Made by a program: the position numbers and the translations under genes
From: Planctomycetota bacterium
GTDB lineage: Bacteria; Planctomycetota; MHYJ01; JACQXL01; JACQZI01
NCBI GenBank assembly: GCA_016207825.1
Contig: JACQZI010000005.1
Location: forward strand, 62,001 to 126,000
Length of the DNA stretch: 64,000 bases
Direction: 5' to 3'
The notes under the pieces: model-generated
The model's input: only the letters and a program-made list of their open reading frames with translations
Told to the model about the DNA's origin: nothing
Databases searched by the model: none
Shown: in pieces, positions 1 through 8,363 of the stretch
Numbering within the stretch: the first letter of the stretch is position 1
How the letters are laid out: each line of letters opens with the position of its first letter

Positions 1-206
1 GTGGGACCGACGTAGTATACAACGCTTCCTTTCAGGTCGAAAGGCAGTTTCGGGACGCGCTTTTCCTTGCCGGCGAGGATGATTTCGTCGTAGATGCGCT
101 TGTGGGCGGCATCGCGCGAGGTATAGATTACGCCGGAAAGGGTGATTTTATCTCCGGCGGATAAGCTATTAACCACGGCATCGGTAAGCGGTGTGGTTAT
201 TTTCAT
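1..206 (-). CDS. Fumarate hydratase class I, beta (C-terminal) subunit, N-terminal part only
   Basis: The reading frame starts with ATG at 206 and runs off the left edge, so only the first 68 residues are seen. They contain an opening of the type MKITTPLTDAVVNSL, then AGDKITLSGVIYTSRDAAHKR, which is the conserved start of the beta half of the Fe-S class I fumarases and tartrate dehydratases. The family interconverts fumarate and malate in the TCA cycle in the cytoplasm, with the 4Fe-4S cluster held by the alpha subunit, which would be encoded separately. The gene is read leftward, away from the tRNA at 478. Family assignment is firm. Fumarate rather than tartrate as substrate is inferred. Confidence 0.85.
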   Translation of the reverse strand, partial: MKITTPLTDAVVNSLSAGDKITLSGVIYTSRDAAHKRIYDEIILAGKEKRVPKLPFDLKGSVVYYVGP

Positions 207-322
207 ATATCAATATGGATTTTACTCCCCCGCTGATTTGCCGTCAAGAAAAATATATTGCCATCCCCTACCTGAAGGTTGGGATTCCCTATTAATCGGG
301 TATCCCCGAAACATAGTGGAGC

Positions 323-400
323 GGGACAAAGGCACTAAGGCACAAAAAAAAGAATCTAATTCTTAATTATATTTTTAGTGTCTTGGTGTCTTAGTGGCAA
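323..400. repeat. Dispersed CACAAAG/CTTTGTG-type inverted repeat
   Basis: An imperfect inverted repeat: GACAAAGGCACTAAGGCAC on the left mirrors GTGTCTTGGTGTCTTAGTG on the right around an A/T-rich loop. Related pieces (CACAGAGACACAGAG or CACAAAGGCACAAAG) occur at 5020-5098, 44843-44873, 46844-46872 and 48006-48032, always between genes. This looks like a low-complexity dispersed intergenic repeat and not a gene. Confidence 0.6.
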
Positions 401-421
401 GAATTCTATAAGAAAAATAAA

Positions 422-450
422 TTGACATACGCAAATAAACAATATATTCT
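422..450 (+). promoter_or_regulatory. Sigma-70 promoter of tRNA-Ala
   Basis: TTGACA at 422-427 and TATTCT at 445-450 are separated by 17 bp. The expected start of transcription is about 457, some 20 bases before the tRNA at 478. Confidence 0.65.
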
Positions 451-477
451 ATCACTTTAATTGATGCAAATTAGAAT

Positions 478-553
478 GGGGGTGTAGCTCAGCTGGGAGA
501 GCGTGTGAATGGCATTCACAAGGCCAGGGGTTCAATTCCCCTCACCTCCACCA
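478..553 (+). tRNA. tRNA-Ala (anticodon GGC)
   Basis: A full cloverleaf with acceptor arms GGGGGTG and CACCTCC, anticodon stem TGTGA/TCACA around the loop ATGGCAT (anticodon GGC, reads GCC), a T arm AGGGG-TTCAATT-CCCCT and a genomically encoded CCA at 551-553. Confidence 0.95.
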
Positions 554-561
554 AATACTGT

Positions 562-628
562 TAAAGGTTACAGGTTACGAGTTATAAGTTAATTCAACCT
601 GCAACTTAAAACCTATAACTTGTAACGC
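562..628. repeat. Palindromic GTTACAGGTTACGAGTT-type repeat
   Basis: A imperfect palindrome built from AGTTATAAGTT/AACTTGTAAC-like words. It ends directly at the start codon of the TatD gene. The same repeat family is found inside coding sequence at 53325-53400 and as a half copy at 52560-52596. Confidence 0.6.
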
Positions 629-629
629 C

Positions 630-2000
630 ATGTTAATAGACACACACGCCCATCTTGATTTTCCGGACTTCGATAAAGACCGCGATGACGTCATCCAGCA
701 CGCCAAGGAAGCCAATATCGGCTATATTATAAATATCGGAACCTCCATCGAATCCAGCCGTAAGGTAATAGCGCTTGCCGAACAATACGAAAACCTTTAC
801 GCGGCGGTGGGAATCCATCCGCACGAGGCACAAACCGTTAAAGAGGCTGATTATATCGAACTGGAAAAATTAGCCGCCAATCCCAAAGTGGTTGCCATAG
901 GCGAAATCGGGCTCGATTTCTACAAGGATAAAAGCCCACGCGATAAGCAGAAAGAGATTTTTACAAGGCAACTCCGAATTGCTAAGAAGGTTGCCAAACC
1001 CGTGGTCATCCATTCGAGGGAAGCTCACAATGAGACTTTAGAAATAATCAGAGCCGAGTTGGGGGAAAAGGCCAAAGGCGTAGCGCACTGCTTTTCCGGC
1101 TCCACGGAAACGGCAAGGGAATTCCTTGATTTAGGATTTTACATCTCGATTGCCGGGCCGGTGACATACCCGAACGCGGAGAAACTGCGCGCCGTGACCA
1201 AGACCATACCGGTCGAAAAGCTGCTTCTGGAAACGGATTGCCCGTTCCTCGCCCCGCAGTCCAGGCGCGGATTGCGCAACGAACCGGCTTATATCGTCCA
1301 CGCCCTTGAGGAATTCTCCAGAATCTACGGACTCTCCAAGGACGATATCGGGAGAATCACCACCCTTAACGCCATGGAATTATTCAAGCTCGCACCTTTG
1401 AGCGAAAAGAGCAAGATTGCTTATAATATCAGGAACTCGCTTTACCTTAATATTACCAACCGGTGCACCTCCAGCTGTATCTTCTGCGTGACCAAATTCA
1501 CCAACTATGTAAAGGGACATAATTTGCGGCTGGAAACGGAGCCAAGCGTAAAGGAAATAATCGACGCCATCGGCGATTCATCCAAATACAAGGAAGTGGT
1601 CTTCTGCGGATATGGCGAACCGACCATGCGGCTTGATGTGATAAAAGAAATCGCCAAGTACCTTAAGAAGAAAAACACCTATATACGCCTGAATACCAAT
1701 GGGCACGGCAACCTGATTAATAACCGCTCGATTGGGTCGGAGCTAAAAGGTCTGATTGACGCCATGTCCATAAGCCTCAATGCGGTTACTCCGGAGCAGT
1801 ATGTAAAAATCTGCCATCCCAAATTCGGTGCGGAAACTTTCTATAAGGTGCTGGAATTCATCAGGGAAGCCAAGCAATACATCCCAAGGATTGAAGTCAC
1901 CTGCGTATCCCACCCGGATGTGGATGTCCAGAAATGCCGCCAGATTGCCGGAGAGCTGGGAGTGGATTTCCGCGGAAGGATTTATAACGAAGTCGGATAG
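630..2000 (+). CDS. TatD-family hydrolase fused to a TatD-associated radical SAM protein
   Basis: Two enzymes in one chain of 456 residues. Residues 1 to about 255 are a TatD metal-dependent deoxyribonuclease: HAHLD at 6-10, EIGLDFY, HSRE, HCFSGS and LETDCPFLAP supply the usual metal ligands. Residues from about 265 form a radical SAM domain with the CxxxCxxC cluster motif at C279, C283 and C286, followed by GYGEPTMR, a SAM-binding type motif. Separate TatD and TatD-associated radical SAM genes are known as neighbours in many bacteria. Here they are a single ORF with no stop between them. TatD proteins act in DNA repair or degradation; the radical SAM reaction is not known. There is no Shine-Dalgarno site; a palindromic repeat abuts the ATG. 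Confidence 0.85.
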   Translation: MLIDTHAHLDFPDFDKDRDDVIQHAKEANIGYIINIGTSIESSRKVIALAEQYENLYAAVGIHPHEAQTVKEADYIELEKLAANPKVVAIGEIGLDFYKDKSPRDKQKEIFTRQLRIAKKVAKPVVIHSREAHNETLEIIRAELGEKAKGVAHCFSGSTETAREFLDLGFYISIAGPVTYPNAEKLRAVTKTIPVEKLLLETDCPFLAPQSRRGLRNEPAYIVHALEEFSRIYGLSKDDIGRITTLNAMELFKLAPLSEKSKIAYNIRNSLYLNITNRCTSSCIFCVTKFTNYVKGHNLRLETEPSVKEIIDAIGDSSKYKEVVFCGYGEPTMRLDVIKEIAKYLKKKNTYIRLNTNGHGNLINNRSIGSELKGLIDAMSISLNAVTPEQYVKICHPKFGAETFYKVLEFIREAKQYIPRIEVTCVSHPDVDVQKCRQIAGELGVDFRGRIYNEVG

Positions 2001-2100
2001 AAGATAGTTGTCAGCATATAGTTATTAGTCTCAATTCTTTTATACCCTGTTTTTAATTGACCCTCTGCTTTAATTTATGCATTATTAAGTGTAATCTGTA

Positions 2101-2184
2101 CACGGATTAAGCAGATTTTACGGATTATTTCTTTTCCCTTAAGAGATAAAACCCATCTGCTTAATCCGCTAAATCGGTGTACTA
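2101..2184. repeat. Dispersed CACGGATTAAGC...AAATCGGTGTACTAA repeat
   Basis: An imperfect inverted repeat of CGGATTAAGCAGATTTTACG type, ending in CTAAATCGGTGTACTAA. A second copy with the same end lies at 34221-34294. Both copies finish within 0 to 13 bases of a start codon, so they make up the 5' region of those genes. Confidence 0.6.
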
Positions 2185-2196
2185 AATTTACAGTCA

Positions 2197-2766
2197 ATGG
2201 CTGGAGATGCACACATAGAACTGATGATGCGCGTGAAGAACGGCGACAAATCCGCCTTCGAAGAGTTGTATCATCTATACAGCCAGCCTTTGGGCAATTT
2301 CTTCTACCGGATGAGTGGAAGCAAATCCATTGCCGAGGATTGCTTGCAGGAAGTCTTCTACAGGATATGGCTCTACCGGGAAAATTACCAGCCACAGGCC
2401 AAGGTCATAACCTACCTCTTCCACATAGCCAAAAACTACTGGATTAACGAGGGCAAAAAGCTCAGGCGCGTCATCCCTTTCACCACATTTGCGGGAAGCA
2501 GGGATGAAAACTCCGCGCCGGATTTCCCCGGAGACAAGACAGCGCCGGATGAGGAGGCAATGTCCAACGAAGTAAAAGATTCCATAAAGGAGGCGCTCAG
2601 GAAGCTCTCCGAAAAAGAGCGGATAGTCGTGGTGATGAGCATGTACCAGAAACTCCCATATTCCGAAATCGCGGAAATACTCGGCATCGCCGAGATAACG
2701 GTGAAAACCCGCATGACCAAGGCTCTGGAGAGATTGAAGAAACCACTCGGCAAATATTTACAATAA
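2197..2766 (+). CDS. ECF-type RNA polymerase sigma-70 factor
   Basis: A 189-residue extracytoplasmic-function sigma factor. Region 2 spans about residues 20 to 95 (FYRMSGSKSIAEDCLQEVFY followed by IWLYRENY), and region 4 is at about 128 to 180, with the helix-turn-helix YSEIAEILGIAEITVKTRM. The linker is rich in acidic residues and proline. The family directs RNA polymerase to a small set of promoters. No anti-sigma factor is adjacent, so the control of this one is not visible. The ATG at 2197 comes soon after a dispersed repeat and lacks a ribosome site; ATG at 2224 is an alternative. Confidence 0.85.
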   Translation: MAGDAHIELMMRVKNGDKSAFEELYHLYSQPLGNFFYRMSGSKSIAEDCLQEVFYRIWLYRENYQPQAKVITYLFHIAKNYWINEGKKLRRVIPFTTFAGSRDENSAPDFPGDKTAPDEEAMSNEVKDSIKEALRKLSEKERIVVVMSMYQKLPYSEIAEILGIAEITVKTRMTKALERLKKPLGKYLQ

Positions 2767-2771
2767 TATAT

Positions 2772-2800
2772 TTGATTCTGTCAGATAATTCCGATATATA
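2772..2800 (+). promoter_or_regulatory. Promoter of proS, near-leaderless
   Basis: TTGATT at 2772-2777 and TATATA at 2795-2800, 17 bp apart. The expected transcription start is about 2807, only a few bases before the proS ATG at 2811. Confidence 0.45.
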
Positions 2801-2810
2801 TAAATAACTT

Positions 2811-4523
2811 ATGAAATGGTCACAGGCGTTTATTCCAACCCTTAAAGAAGACCCCTCGGATGCGGAAACCATAAGCCACAAGCTGATGGTCCGCGCGGGG
2901 CTCGTCCGTAAGCTGGCCGCTGGGACATACACCTACCTGCCTTTAGGGCAGAAGGTTTTAAACAAGGTCATAAATATTGTCCGCGAGGAAATAGACCGGG
3001 CAGGCGCGCAGGAGCTCCTTATGCCGGCGATTCATCCCGTTGAACTCTGGGAGAAAACAGGACGACTGGCGCTTTTCGGCGATATCATCTATAAGGTAAA
3101 AGACCGGACGGATAAGATAAGCGTCCTTGGGCCGACCCACGAGGAAATTGTAACCGACCTCGTTGCCAACGAAATACGCTCTTACCGGCAGCTGCCGGTA
3201 ACGCTTTACCAGATACAGACAAAATTCCGCGATGAGATGCGCCCGCGCTTCGGCATCATCCGCTCCAAGGAATTCCTGATGATGGACGCCTACAGCTTTG
3301 ATACAACCAAGGAAGGTCTGGACAAAAGCTACCAGGCGATGTACGACGCCTATTGCCGGATATTCGACCGCTGCGGGGTGAAATACAGCATAGTCGAGGC
3401 GGAAAGCGGCCTGATGGGCGGCAATGTTTCCCACGAATTCATGACGCCTTCTGCCATGGGCGAGGATTTATTCGTCACCTGCCCGAAGTGCAATTACGGG
3501 GCAAACATCGTGCTGGCACCGGCCAACATGAAGATAACCAAAGACGCGACCATCACGCTTAAACCGATGTCAGAAATACTAACGCCCGGTAAAACTTCTA
3601 TAGAAGCGATAAGCGAGTTCCTCAAGGCAAAACCGGAAATGATGCTAAAAACACTTATCTGCATGGCAAACGGGAAACCGATTGCCGTCTTGTTAAGAGG
3701 CGACCACGAACTTAATGTTTATAAGCTCTCTCAACTGGTCGGCACGAATAATATCTCCATGGCGGATGTAGAAACAATACAAAAAGTCACCGGCGGACCG
3801 ATGGGATTTTCCGGGCCGGTCGGATTAAAGGGGATAGAAATCATCGCAGATAACGCGGTGCTTGGGATGAGGAACTTCGTGGCAGGCGCCAACAAGTTTG
3901 ATACGCATCTGGTGAATGTCAATCTAACCCGCGATTTCACTTTCTCCAAGGCGGCGGATATCCGGGTAGTCGCGGAAGGAGATTTGTGCCCGAAGTGCGG
4001 TGAAAAACTTACCATATCGCACGGGATAGAAATCGGGCATGTATTTAAGCTCGGCACTCGTTATTCGGAGGCGCTCTCGGCAAGCTTCCTGGATGAAAAA
4101 GGCAATCTACTGCCTGATATCATGGGCTGTTACGGAATCGGGGTTAACCGTATCATCGCCTCGTTCATCGAAAATTCCTATGACGAAAACGGTATCATTT
4201 GGTCAAACGAAATCGCACCGTATGACGTGGTTATTTCCTCCATCAATCCGGAAAAGGAAGAAATCGCCCGAATATCGCAGATGCTTTATACAAAGCTCGC
4301 GGCAAAGGGAGTGGATGTCCTGTGGGACGACCGCGACCTTTCAGCCGGGATTAAGTTCAAGGATGCGGATTTGATAGGGATTCCCATCCGCGTCACGGTC
4401 GGCAAATACGCGATAGAAAAACAAACTGTGGATATCAAGTTACGCAAGGAACTAAAACAGAAAGCGGTCCCGGTGGCAGACGCAGTGAACGAAACCATGC
4501 AACTCCTAAGCCCGATGGAGTGA
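2811..4523 (+). CDS. proS: Prolyl-tRNA synthetase, bacterial type
   Basis: A class II aminoacyl-tRNA synthetase of 570 residues, the usual size of the bacterial type with an editing insertion. It charges tRNA-Pro with proline in the cytoplasm. The catalytic core begins with the family signature near the N-terminus (MVRAGLVRKLAAGTYTYLPL). Motif 2 is seen in TKFRDEMRPRFGIIRSKEF. The editing (INS) domain occupies about residues 220 to 400, then motif 3 in IMGCYGIGVNRIIASFIE. The anticodon-binding domain follows from about 465 (PYDVVISSI ... VLWDDRDLSAGIKFKDADLIG). The gene stands alone on the plus strand. Confidence 0.97.
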   Translation: MKWSQAFIPTLKEDPSDAETISHKLMVRAGLVRKLAAGTYTYLPLGQKVLNKVINIVREEIDRAGAQELLMPAIHPVELWEKTGRLALFGDIIYKVKDRTDKISVLGPTHEEIVTDLVANEIRSYRQLPVTLYQIQTKFRDEMRPRFGIIRSKEFLMMDAYSFDTTKEGLDKSYQAMYDAYCRIFDRCGVKYSIVEAESGLMGGNVSHEFMTPSAMGEDLFVTCPKCNYGANIVLAPANMKITKDATITLKPMSEILTPGKTSIEAISEFLKAKPEMMLKTLICMANGKPIAVLLRGDHELNVYKLSQLVGTNNISMADVETIQKVTGGPMGFSGPVGLKGIEIIADNAVLGMRNFVAGANKFDTHLVNVNLTRDFTFSKAADIRVVAEGDLCPKCGEKLTISHGIEIGHVFKLGTRYSEALSASFLDEKGNLLPDIMGCYGIGVNRIIASFIENSYDENGIIWSNEIAPYDVVISSINPEKEEIARISQMLYTKLAAKGVDVLWDDRDLSAGIKFKDADLIGIPIRVTVGKYAIEKQTVDIKLRKELKQKAVPVADAVNETMQLLSPME

Positions 4524-4557
4524 CAAATCCGACATATCCTTTAAGCCTTAAGAATTT

Positions 4558-5004
4558 TTACGTCGGAATAAAATACTTTATATCAAGAATACTGCCGGTC
4601 CGTTTTTTGGGCTCGTTATAGACAGGAACCACGTTCATCCCGATTTTGATTTCTTCCAGGCGAGCCTCCCCTATTTTATGCAAGATTCCCCCGGTGATTC
4701 CCTTAAACGTGATAAATGCCACGATGATCGGTTCCAGTAAAGCCATGCCGTTCATATCCGTATAAGAGATGGTAAATGTCTGGATGGTCCCTTTTTTGGG
4801 AACGGGCTTCCATTTATCCAGTGTCTTAAAACAGCTTTCGCAGTATAATCTGGGAGGGAGGTAAAGCTTGCGGCATTTGGAGCAGACCGTACCCATAAGT
4901 TTTTCCTTGTCGCGTATTTCGCGGAAGAACCTTTCGCCGGCCAAGCCCGCGGTATAGATATATTCAACGGGCATATTGCCTTTCCAACGAATGAAATCGC
5001 TCAT
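4558..5004 (-). CDS. DUF35 Zn-ribbon/OB-fold protein, second of a pair
   Basis: 148 residues with a rubredoxin-like zinc ribbon at about 38 to 60 (VCSKCRKLYLPPRLYCESC) followed by an OB-fold (IQTFTISYTDMNG ... VVPVYNE). Proteins of this family usually bind acyl-CoA and partner a thiolase or HMG-CoA synthase-like enzyme encoded beside them. No thiolase is in view here: the next gene downstream is convergent proS. It is a diverged paralogue of the protein at 5103-5654, about 100 bp upstream, and the gap between them holds a dispersed repeat. An SD-like GGAG lies before the ATG. Confidence 0.75.
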   Translation of the reverse strand: MSDFIRWKGNMPVEYIYTAGLAGERFFREIRDKEKLMGTVCSKCRKLYLPPRLYCESCFKTLDKWKPVPKKGTIQTFTISYTDMNGMALLEPIIVAFITFKGITGGILHKIGEARLEEIKIGMNVVPVYNEPKKRTGSILDIKYFIPT

Positions 5005-5019
5005 AATTTACTCCTTTAT

Positions 5020-5098
5020 ATACACAAAAACACGGAATTAATACGAAAGCACAAAGGATTTACTCTTTCGTGCTATCGTTCCGCTAATTTCGCGGTTT
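5020..5098. repeat. Dispersed CACAAAG-type repeat between the two DUF35 genes
   Basis: Contains ACGAAAGCACAAAGG and the inverted CTTTCGTGC, plus CCGCTAATTTCGCGG, a short palindrome. It resembles the repeats at 323, 44843, 46844 and 48006. Confidence 0.45.
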
Positions 5099-5102
5099 CG
5101 GG

Positions 5103-5654
5103 TTAAACAGGCTTAAAATATTTTATATCCGTAATGGCGCCGGTACGCTGGGCTGGTTCTTTCCAGACGGCTTTGACGCGCAGGCCAACCCTGACCTTTC
5201 GCGGCTCGATTTCGCCCAGAAGGTGCATGATGCCCATTCCGGGAGAAGCGCCGTCTATCTCGACAACCGCCGGTATCTGCGGCTCAACCAGCCGTTTCAT
5301 ATTCCAGCTGATATAGCAGAGCGAAAACGTGTTGACCGTACCGGTATCCTGCAAAGGAATCCAATCCGAAGTAGGCTTGAAGCACCACTCGCAAAACATC
5401 CTCGGCGGGATAAGCACCCTGGAGCAATGCTGGCAACGGCGCGCCAAAAGCACGCCTTTTTTCAAGCCTTCCAGGTATCTGCCGATAGCCACGCCAGCAT
5501 CCCATTGGTATTCCAGGATAGGTTTAAAAGAAGTAAGGCAAAGGTTGCCTTCGGTAAAATCATCGTTTTTAAGAGCCATGCCCGGTTTTATCTTAAAAGA
5601 CTGGGGTTTTACCTGAACGACCTTTTTAACTTTCTGCACTCGTTTTTTTCTCAT
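5103..5654 (-). CDS. DUF35 Zn-ribbon/OB-fold protein, first of a pair
   Basis: 183 residues. A basic N-terminal tail (MRKKRVQKVKKVVQVK) precedes a helical hairpin (ILEYQWDAGVAIGRYLEGL), the zinc ribbon (ARRCQHCSRVLIPPRMFCEWC, about residues 75 to 97 including four Cys) and the OB-fold. The helical hairpin plus ribbon plus OB-fold is the full DUF35 arrangement. Its start codon overlaps the stop of the HD-GYP gene upstream (ATGA at 5654-5651), which points to translational coupling. The usual thiolase partner is missing locally, so its acyl-CoA role here is inferred. Confidence 0.75.
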   Translation of the reverse strand: MRKKRVQKVKKVVQVKPQSFKIKPGMALKNDDFTEGNLCLTSFKPILEYQWDAGVAIGRYLEGLKKGVLLARRCQHCSRVLIPPRMFCEWCFKPTSDWIPLQDTGTVNTFSLCYISWNMKRLVEPQIPAVVEIDGASPGMGIMHLLGEIEPRKVRVGLRVKAVWKEPAQRTGAITDIKYFKPV

Positions 5655-6733
5655 ACTAAAATATTTATTCTCCCTTTCCGATACATAGATAAAAACGCCT
5701 CGTTAACAAGAGGGTCGAACTGCTTGCCTGAAAGCAGTGAAATTTCTTTAATGGCATAATCCACATCCATTGCCTGGCGATAAGGACGGTCCATAGTCAT
5801 GGCATCAAAAGTATCTGCCAGGCAGATAATCCTGGAAAGGAGAGGGATCTCATCCCCTTTTAAGCCCTGGGGGTAACCGCCGCCATCGTATTGCTCGTGG
5901 TGGGCAAGGATAACCCGCGCCAGTGATTTGTTTATATTATAAATAATGTTGTATCCGATAATCGGATGCATGCGGATTGATTGCAGTTCCAGTTTGGTCA
6001 GGTTCGTATCCTTGGAAAGAAGCGTGTCTTTCAAGGTAACCTTGCCGATATCATGCAGGACCGCGGCCAGGCTCAAATCCTGTTTTTGGAGCTCGGTCAG
6101 TTTCATTTCATCGGCAATAATCATGCAGTATTCCTTGACTCTTAAAGAATGGCCGTGGGTATAGCGGTCGCGCTCTTCCAGAAACCTTATGCAAACCTCT
6201 GCCAGCTGGGTAAAGGCATAAGGATTCTCTCGGCGAAGCCCGATGGTAATCATATTGATTATCGGCTGAATGAGTTCAATATCGGACATGGCAAGTTTAC
6301 GGCTTCCGTTAGAGGCGATTTCCATCACGCCGAAGAACTCGCCGAAAACGACAAGCGGAATAGCCAGTATGGATTTTTTGCCGTTAGAGTTTTGTTTCCC
6401 GGCAACATTAGCCGAGATAAACTTTTCTTCTTCAGCGTAATACGGGTCGGAGGAAATGTCTTCGATAATAAGCGGCTTAAGATTAAACGCCGTTCGTCCG
6501 GCCACGCCTTTGCCTTTGGGTATCTTTATTTCACGGCGCAGTTCATCGGAACCCTTGCCCACGCTGCAGAAAGTATAAAGCTCTTCGGTATGCTCGTCAA
6601 TTTCAAAGAGGAGGCAGCTTTCCGCCTTGAGTATATTCAGGATGTTCTCGCACAACTCAAACAAATAACCGTGCTGGTCAATCCTGTCAATTTTATTAAG
6701 GACATCAAAAATAGGTTTTTCCGAAGGTTTCAT
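5651..6733 (-). CDS. GAF and HD-GYP domain protein, likely c-di-GMP phosphodiesterase
   Basis: 360 residues. A GAF sensor domain covers about 20 to 165 (ESCLLFEIDEHTEELYTF ... PLVVFGEFFGVMEIAS). The HD-GYP domain follows from about 180: HGHSLRVKEYC, the metal-binding HDIGK, the HHEQYDGGGYP signature, then DTFDAMTMDRPYR. The family hydrolyses cyclic di-GMP in the cytoplasm; all its key residues are present. No membrane segment or receiver domain is seen, so the input is presumably a small molecule bound by GAF. It is co-transcribed with the HU-like gene upstream (8-bp gap) and the DUF35 pair downstream. Confidence 0.88.
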   Translation of the reverse strand: MKPSEKPIFDVLNKIDRIDQHGYLFELCENILNILKAESCLLFEIDEHTEELYTFCSVGKGSDELRREIKIPKGKGVAGRTAFNLKPLIIEDISSDPYYAEEEKFISANVAGKQNSNGKKSILAIPLVVFGEFFGVMEIASNGSRKLAMSDIELIQPIINMITIGLRRENPYAFTQLAEVCIRFLEERDRYTHGHSLRVKEYCMIIADEMKLTELQKQDLSLAAVLHDIGKVTLKDTLLSKDTNLTKLELQSIRMHPIIGYNIIYNINKSLARVILAHHEQYDGGGYPQGLKGDEIPLLSRIICLADTFDAMTMDRPYRQAMDVDYAIKEISLLSGKQFDPLVNEAFLSMYRKGRINILV

Positions 6734-6740
6734 ATTTTAA

Positions 6741-7031
6741 TTACACTATTTTCTGATACATCATGGTACCGGGCTTAAAGGTAACCACTTTTCGTTTCGG
6801 GAGCATGACCGGTTCGCCGGTGCGCGGGTTGCGCGCCTGACGGGGTTTCCTTATCTTAACCAGAAACACACCGAAGTTTCTCAATTCCAGCCGGCCTTTT
6901 TCCGCAAGGATATCGATGATGGCATCAAACGTTCCCTGGACGATTTTCAAAACATCGGTTTGGGGCATATGCTGCTGCTTGGCGATGCGTAAAGCGATAT
7001 GCCTTTTGGTAACAGCATCTTTTTTAGCCAT
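6741..7031 (-). CDS. HU/IHF-family DNA-binding protein
   Basis: 96 residues covering the whole fold: the helical N-terminus (ALRIAKQQHMPQTDVLKIVQ), the FGVF strand, the beta-arm with RNPRTGEPVMLPKRK and the closing VVTFKPG. The RNPRTGE arm is the DNA-intercalating part of the family. It bends and compacts DNA. A clear ribosome site (AAAGGAG) precedes the ATG. It sits between chaN-like and HD-GYP genes in one leftward operon. Confidence 0.92.
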   Translation of the reverse strand: MAKKDAVTKRHIALRIAKQQHMPQTDVLKIVQGTFDAIIDILAEKGRLELRNFGVFLVKIRKPRQARNPRTGEPVMLPKRKVVTFKPGTMMYQKIV

Positions 7032-7050
7032 AGATTTACTCCTTTCTTGA

Positions 7051-8361
7051 TTATTCCGGTTTTACTTTAATCTTTTTCTCTTCACCACCACGGATGACAG
7101 TCAGCTCAATTTCATCACCTGCTTTTTTCTCCATCATTATCATTTTTAACTCGACTGCGGTGCTGGTTTTTTTGCCGTCAATCGCGATAATAATATCGCC
7201 AACCTCTAAACCGGCTTTTTCTCCAGGAGACCCGGGATTAACCTGAGCAATCTTCATTCCTTCCTTGTCATCGCCGGCCGGTTCAATCATCAAACCTATA
7301 GTGGGTGTTTTCTTATTCATATCAATCTGTTCGGTAAAATAAACGTAATCAGCCGGCGGGAGGTTGTTGGCCTTTAAACCCTTCTTGAAATCTGACAAGC
7401 CCTCAACGGAAACCAGCAGAATAGTCCGGAAAGCCATATTGGTCCTTTTTGCCATGCGTTCGGGTATGCCGAATTTATAAATTATATGGCCTCCCCCAAC
7501 GAATACGACCATCTGCCCCGGTTGGGACAGGACGTCGCTGTTGTCCCGAGGCTTTTTATCTTCTGTCCCATCGCCGCTATCGCTTTGGGGAGGTTGCTGC
7601 TGTGCGGATTTAAAATACTTGGCGATTGCATCCGCCATGCCATCTTCCCAGAGGCATTGTGCTTCGTAGAAGTTGTCCATATTCATCATCTTGCTGTGGT
7701 CGCCTTCCCCAAAAATGGAGTTGATATATTTCTTATGTGCTTCATTAGCAGTATCTATCGATTCCGGGATTTGTTTCTTTTCCTCATCGCTCAATCCTTT
7801 TAAGCCTTTCTGTGCGACCTTTCTGGTTATTTCTGCAGGAACATTCAGCGCGATTACCGGTAGTTTATTGGCTTTGGCAAACAAAACCGTCGGGCGGTAA
7901 AATTCCCATGGATACCCCCAACGTTCTTCATATTCCGTGTTTTTAAGCATATCTGTTTCTGTAATTTCATTCTTAAGATATGCGTTAAGGTCTTTCTGGT
8001 AAGGATGCTGGAACATTTCCAACCCCAAAACCATATCCTTGGATTTATCATATAGAGCTTTGAATACCTTTTCCTGGACCAGATGGTGGGAGACATCCAT
8101 ATGCATCTCGCCGATAAAAACAACCGGGACTTTGGAAATGTCCTTAACCATATCATCGAATGAAATAAATCCACCTTTTTTTATGTTCAGGATTTTATTC
8201 TTTACGTTCTCTGCCTTGCATGAATGAACCACCTGCATCCAGGGAGGAGCTTCCGGTGCTTTTTCCTTTGAAGGCTCTGCAGGTTTATCTTCACTATATG
8301 CCAGATTTAAAATAGCCGCTAACGAAAGAAATAAAGCCAAATACGCCAGTTTTTTTATCAT
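7051..8361 (-). CDS. ChaN-like (haem-binding, Tiki superfamily) protein with C-terminal PDZ domain
   Basis: 436 residues beginning with a signal peptide (KKLAYLALFLSLAAILNLAYS). Residues about 65 to 330 form the ChaN/Tiki domain: VFIGEMHMDVSHHLVQ, LGLEMFQHPYQ, ERWGYPWEFYRP and VVFVGGGHIIYKFGIPERM are the metal- or haem-binding motifs of the family. The last 90 residues are a PDZ domain (GLMIEPAGDDK ... GSPGEKAGLEVGDIIIAIDGK). Known ChaN is a lipoprotein linked to iron uptake, while other Tiki members are proteases. A fused PDZ domain makes a periplasmic protein-processing role plausible, but that is inference. It starts 3 bp after dapB ends. Confidence 0.8.
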   Translation of the reverse strand: MIKKLAYLALFLSLAAILNLAYSEDKPAEPSKEKAPEAPPWMQVVHSCKAENVKNKILNIKKGGFISFDDMVKDISKVPVVFIGEMHMDVSHHLVQEKVFKALYDKSKDMVLGLEMFQHPYQKDLNAYLKNEITETDMLKNTEYEERWGYPWEFYRPTVLFAKANKLPVIALNVPAEITRKVAQKGLKGLSDEEKKQIPESIDTANEAHKKYINSIFGEGDHSKMMNMDNFYEAQCLWEDGMADAIAKYFKSAQQQPPQSDSGDGTEDKKPRDNSDVLSQPGQMVVFVGGGHIIYKFGIPERMAKRTNMAFRTILLVSVEGLSDFKKGLKANNLPPADYVYFTEQIDMNKKTPTIGLMIEPAGDDKEGMKIAQVNPGSPGEKAGLEVGDIIIAIDGKKTSTAVELKMIMMEKKAGDEIELTVIRGGEEKKIKVKPE

Positions 8362-8363
8362 GC

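Noticed and set aside
142-366. 74-residue plus-strand ORF
   Set aside because: Overlaps the fumarase start on the other strand and the repeat at 323; no ribosome site and no family features.
5223-5759. 178-residue plus-strand ORF
   Set aside because: Antisense to the DUF35 gene 5103-5654 and the end of the HD-GYP gene, both clearly coding.
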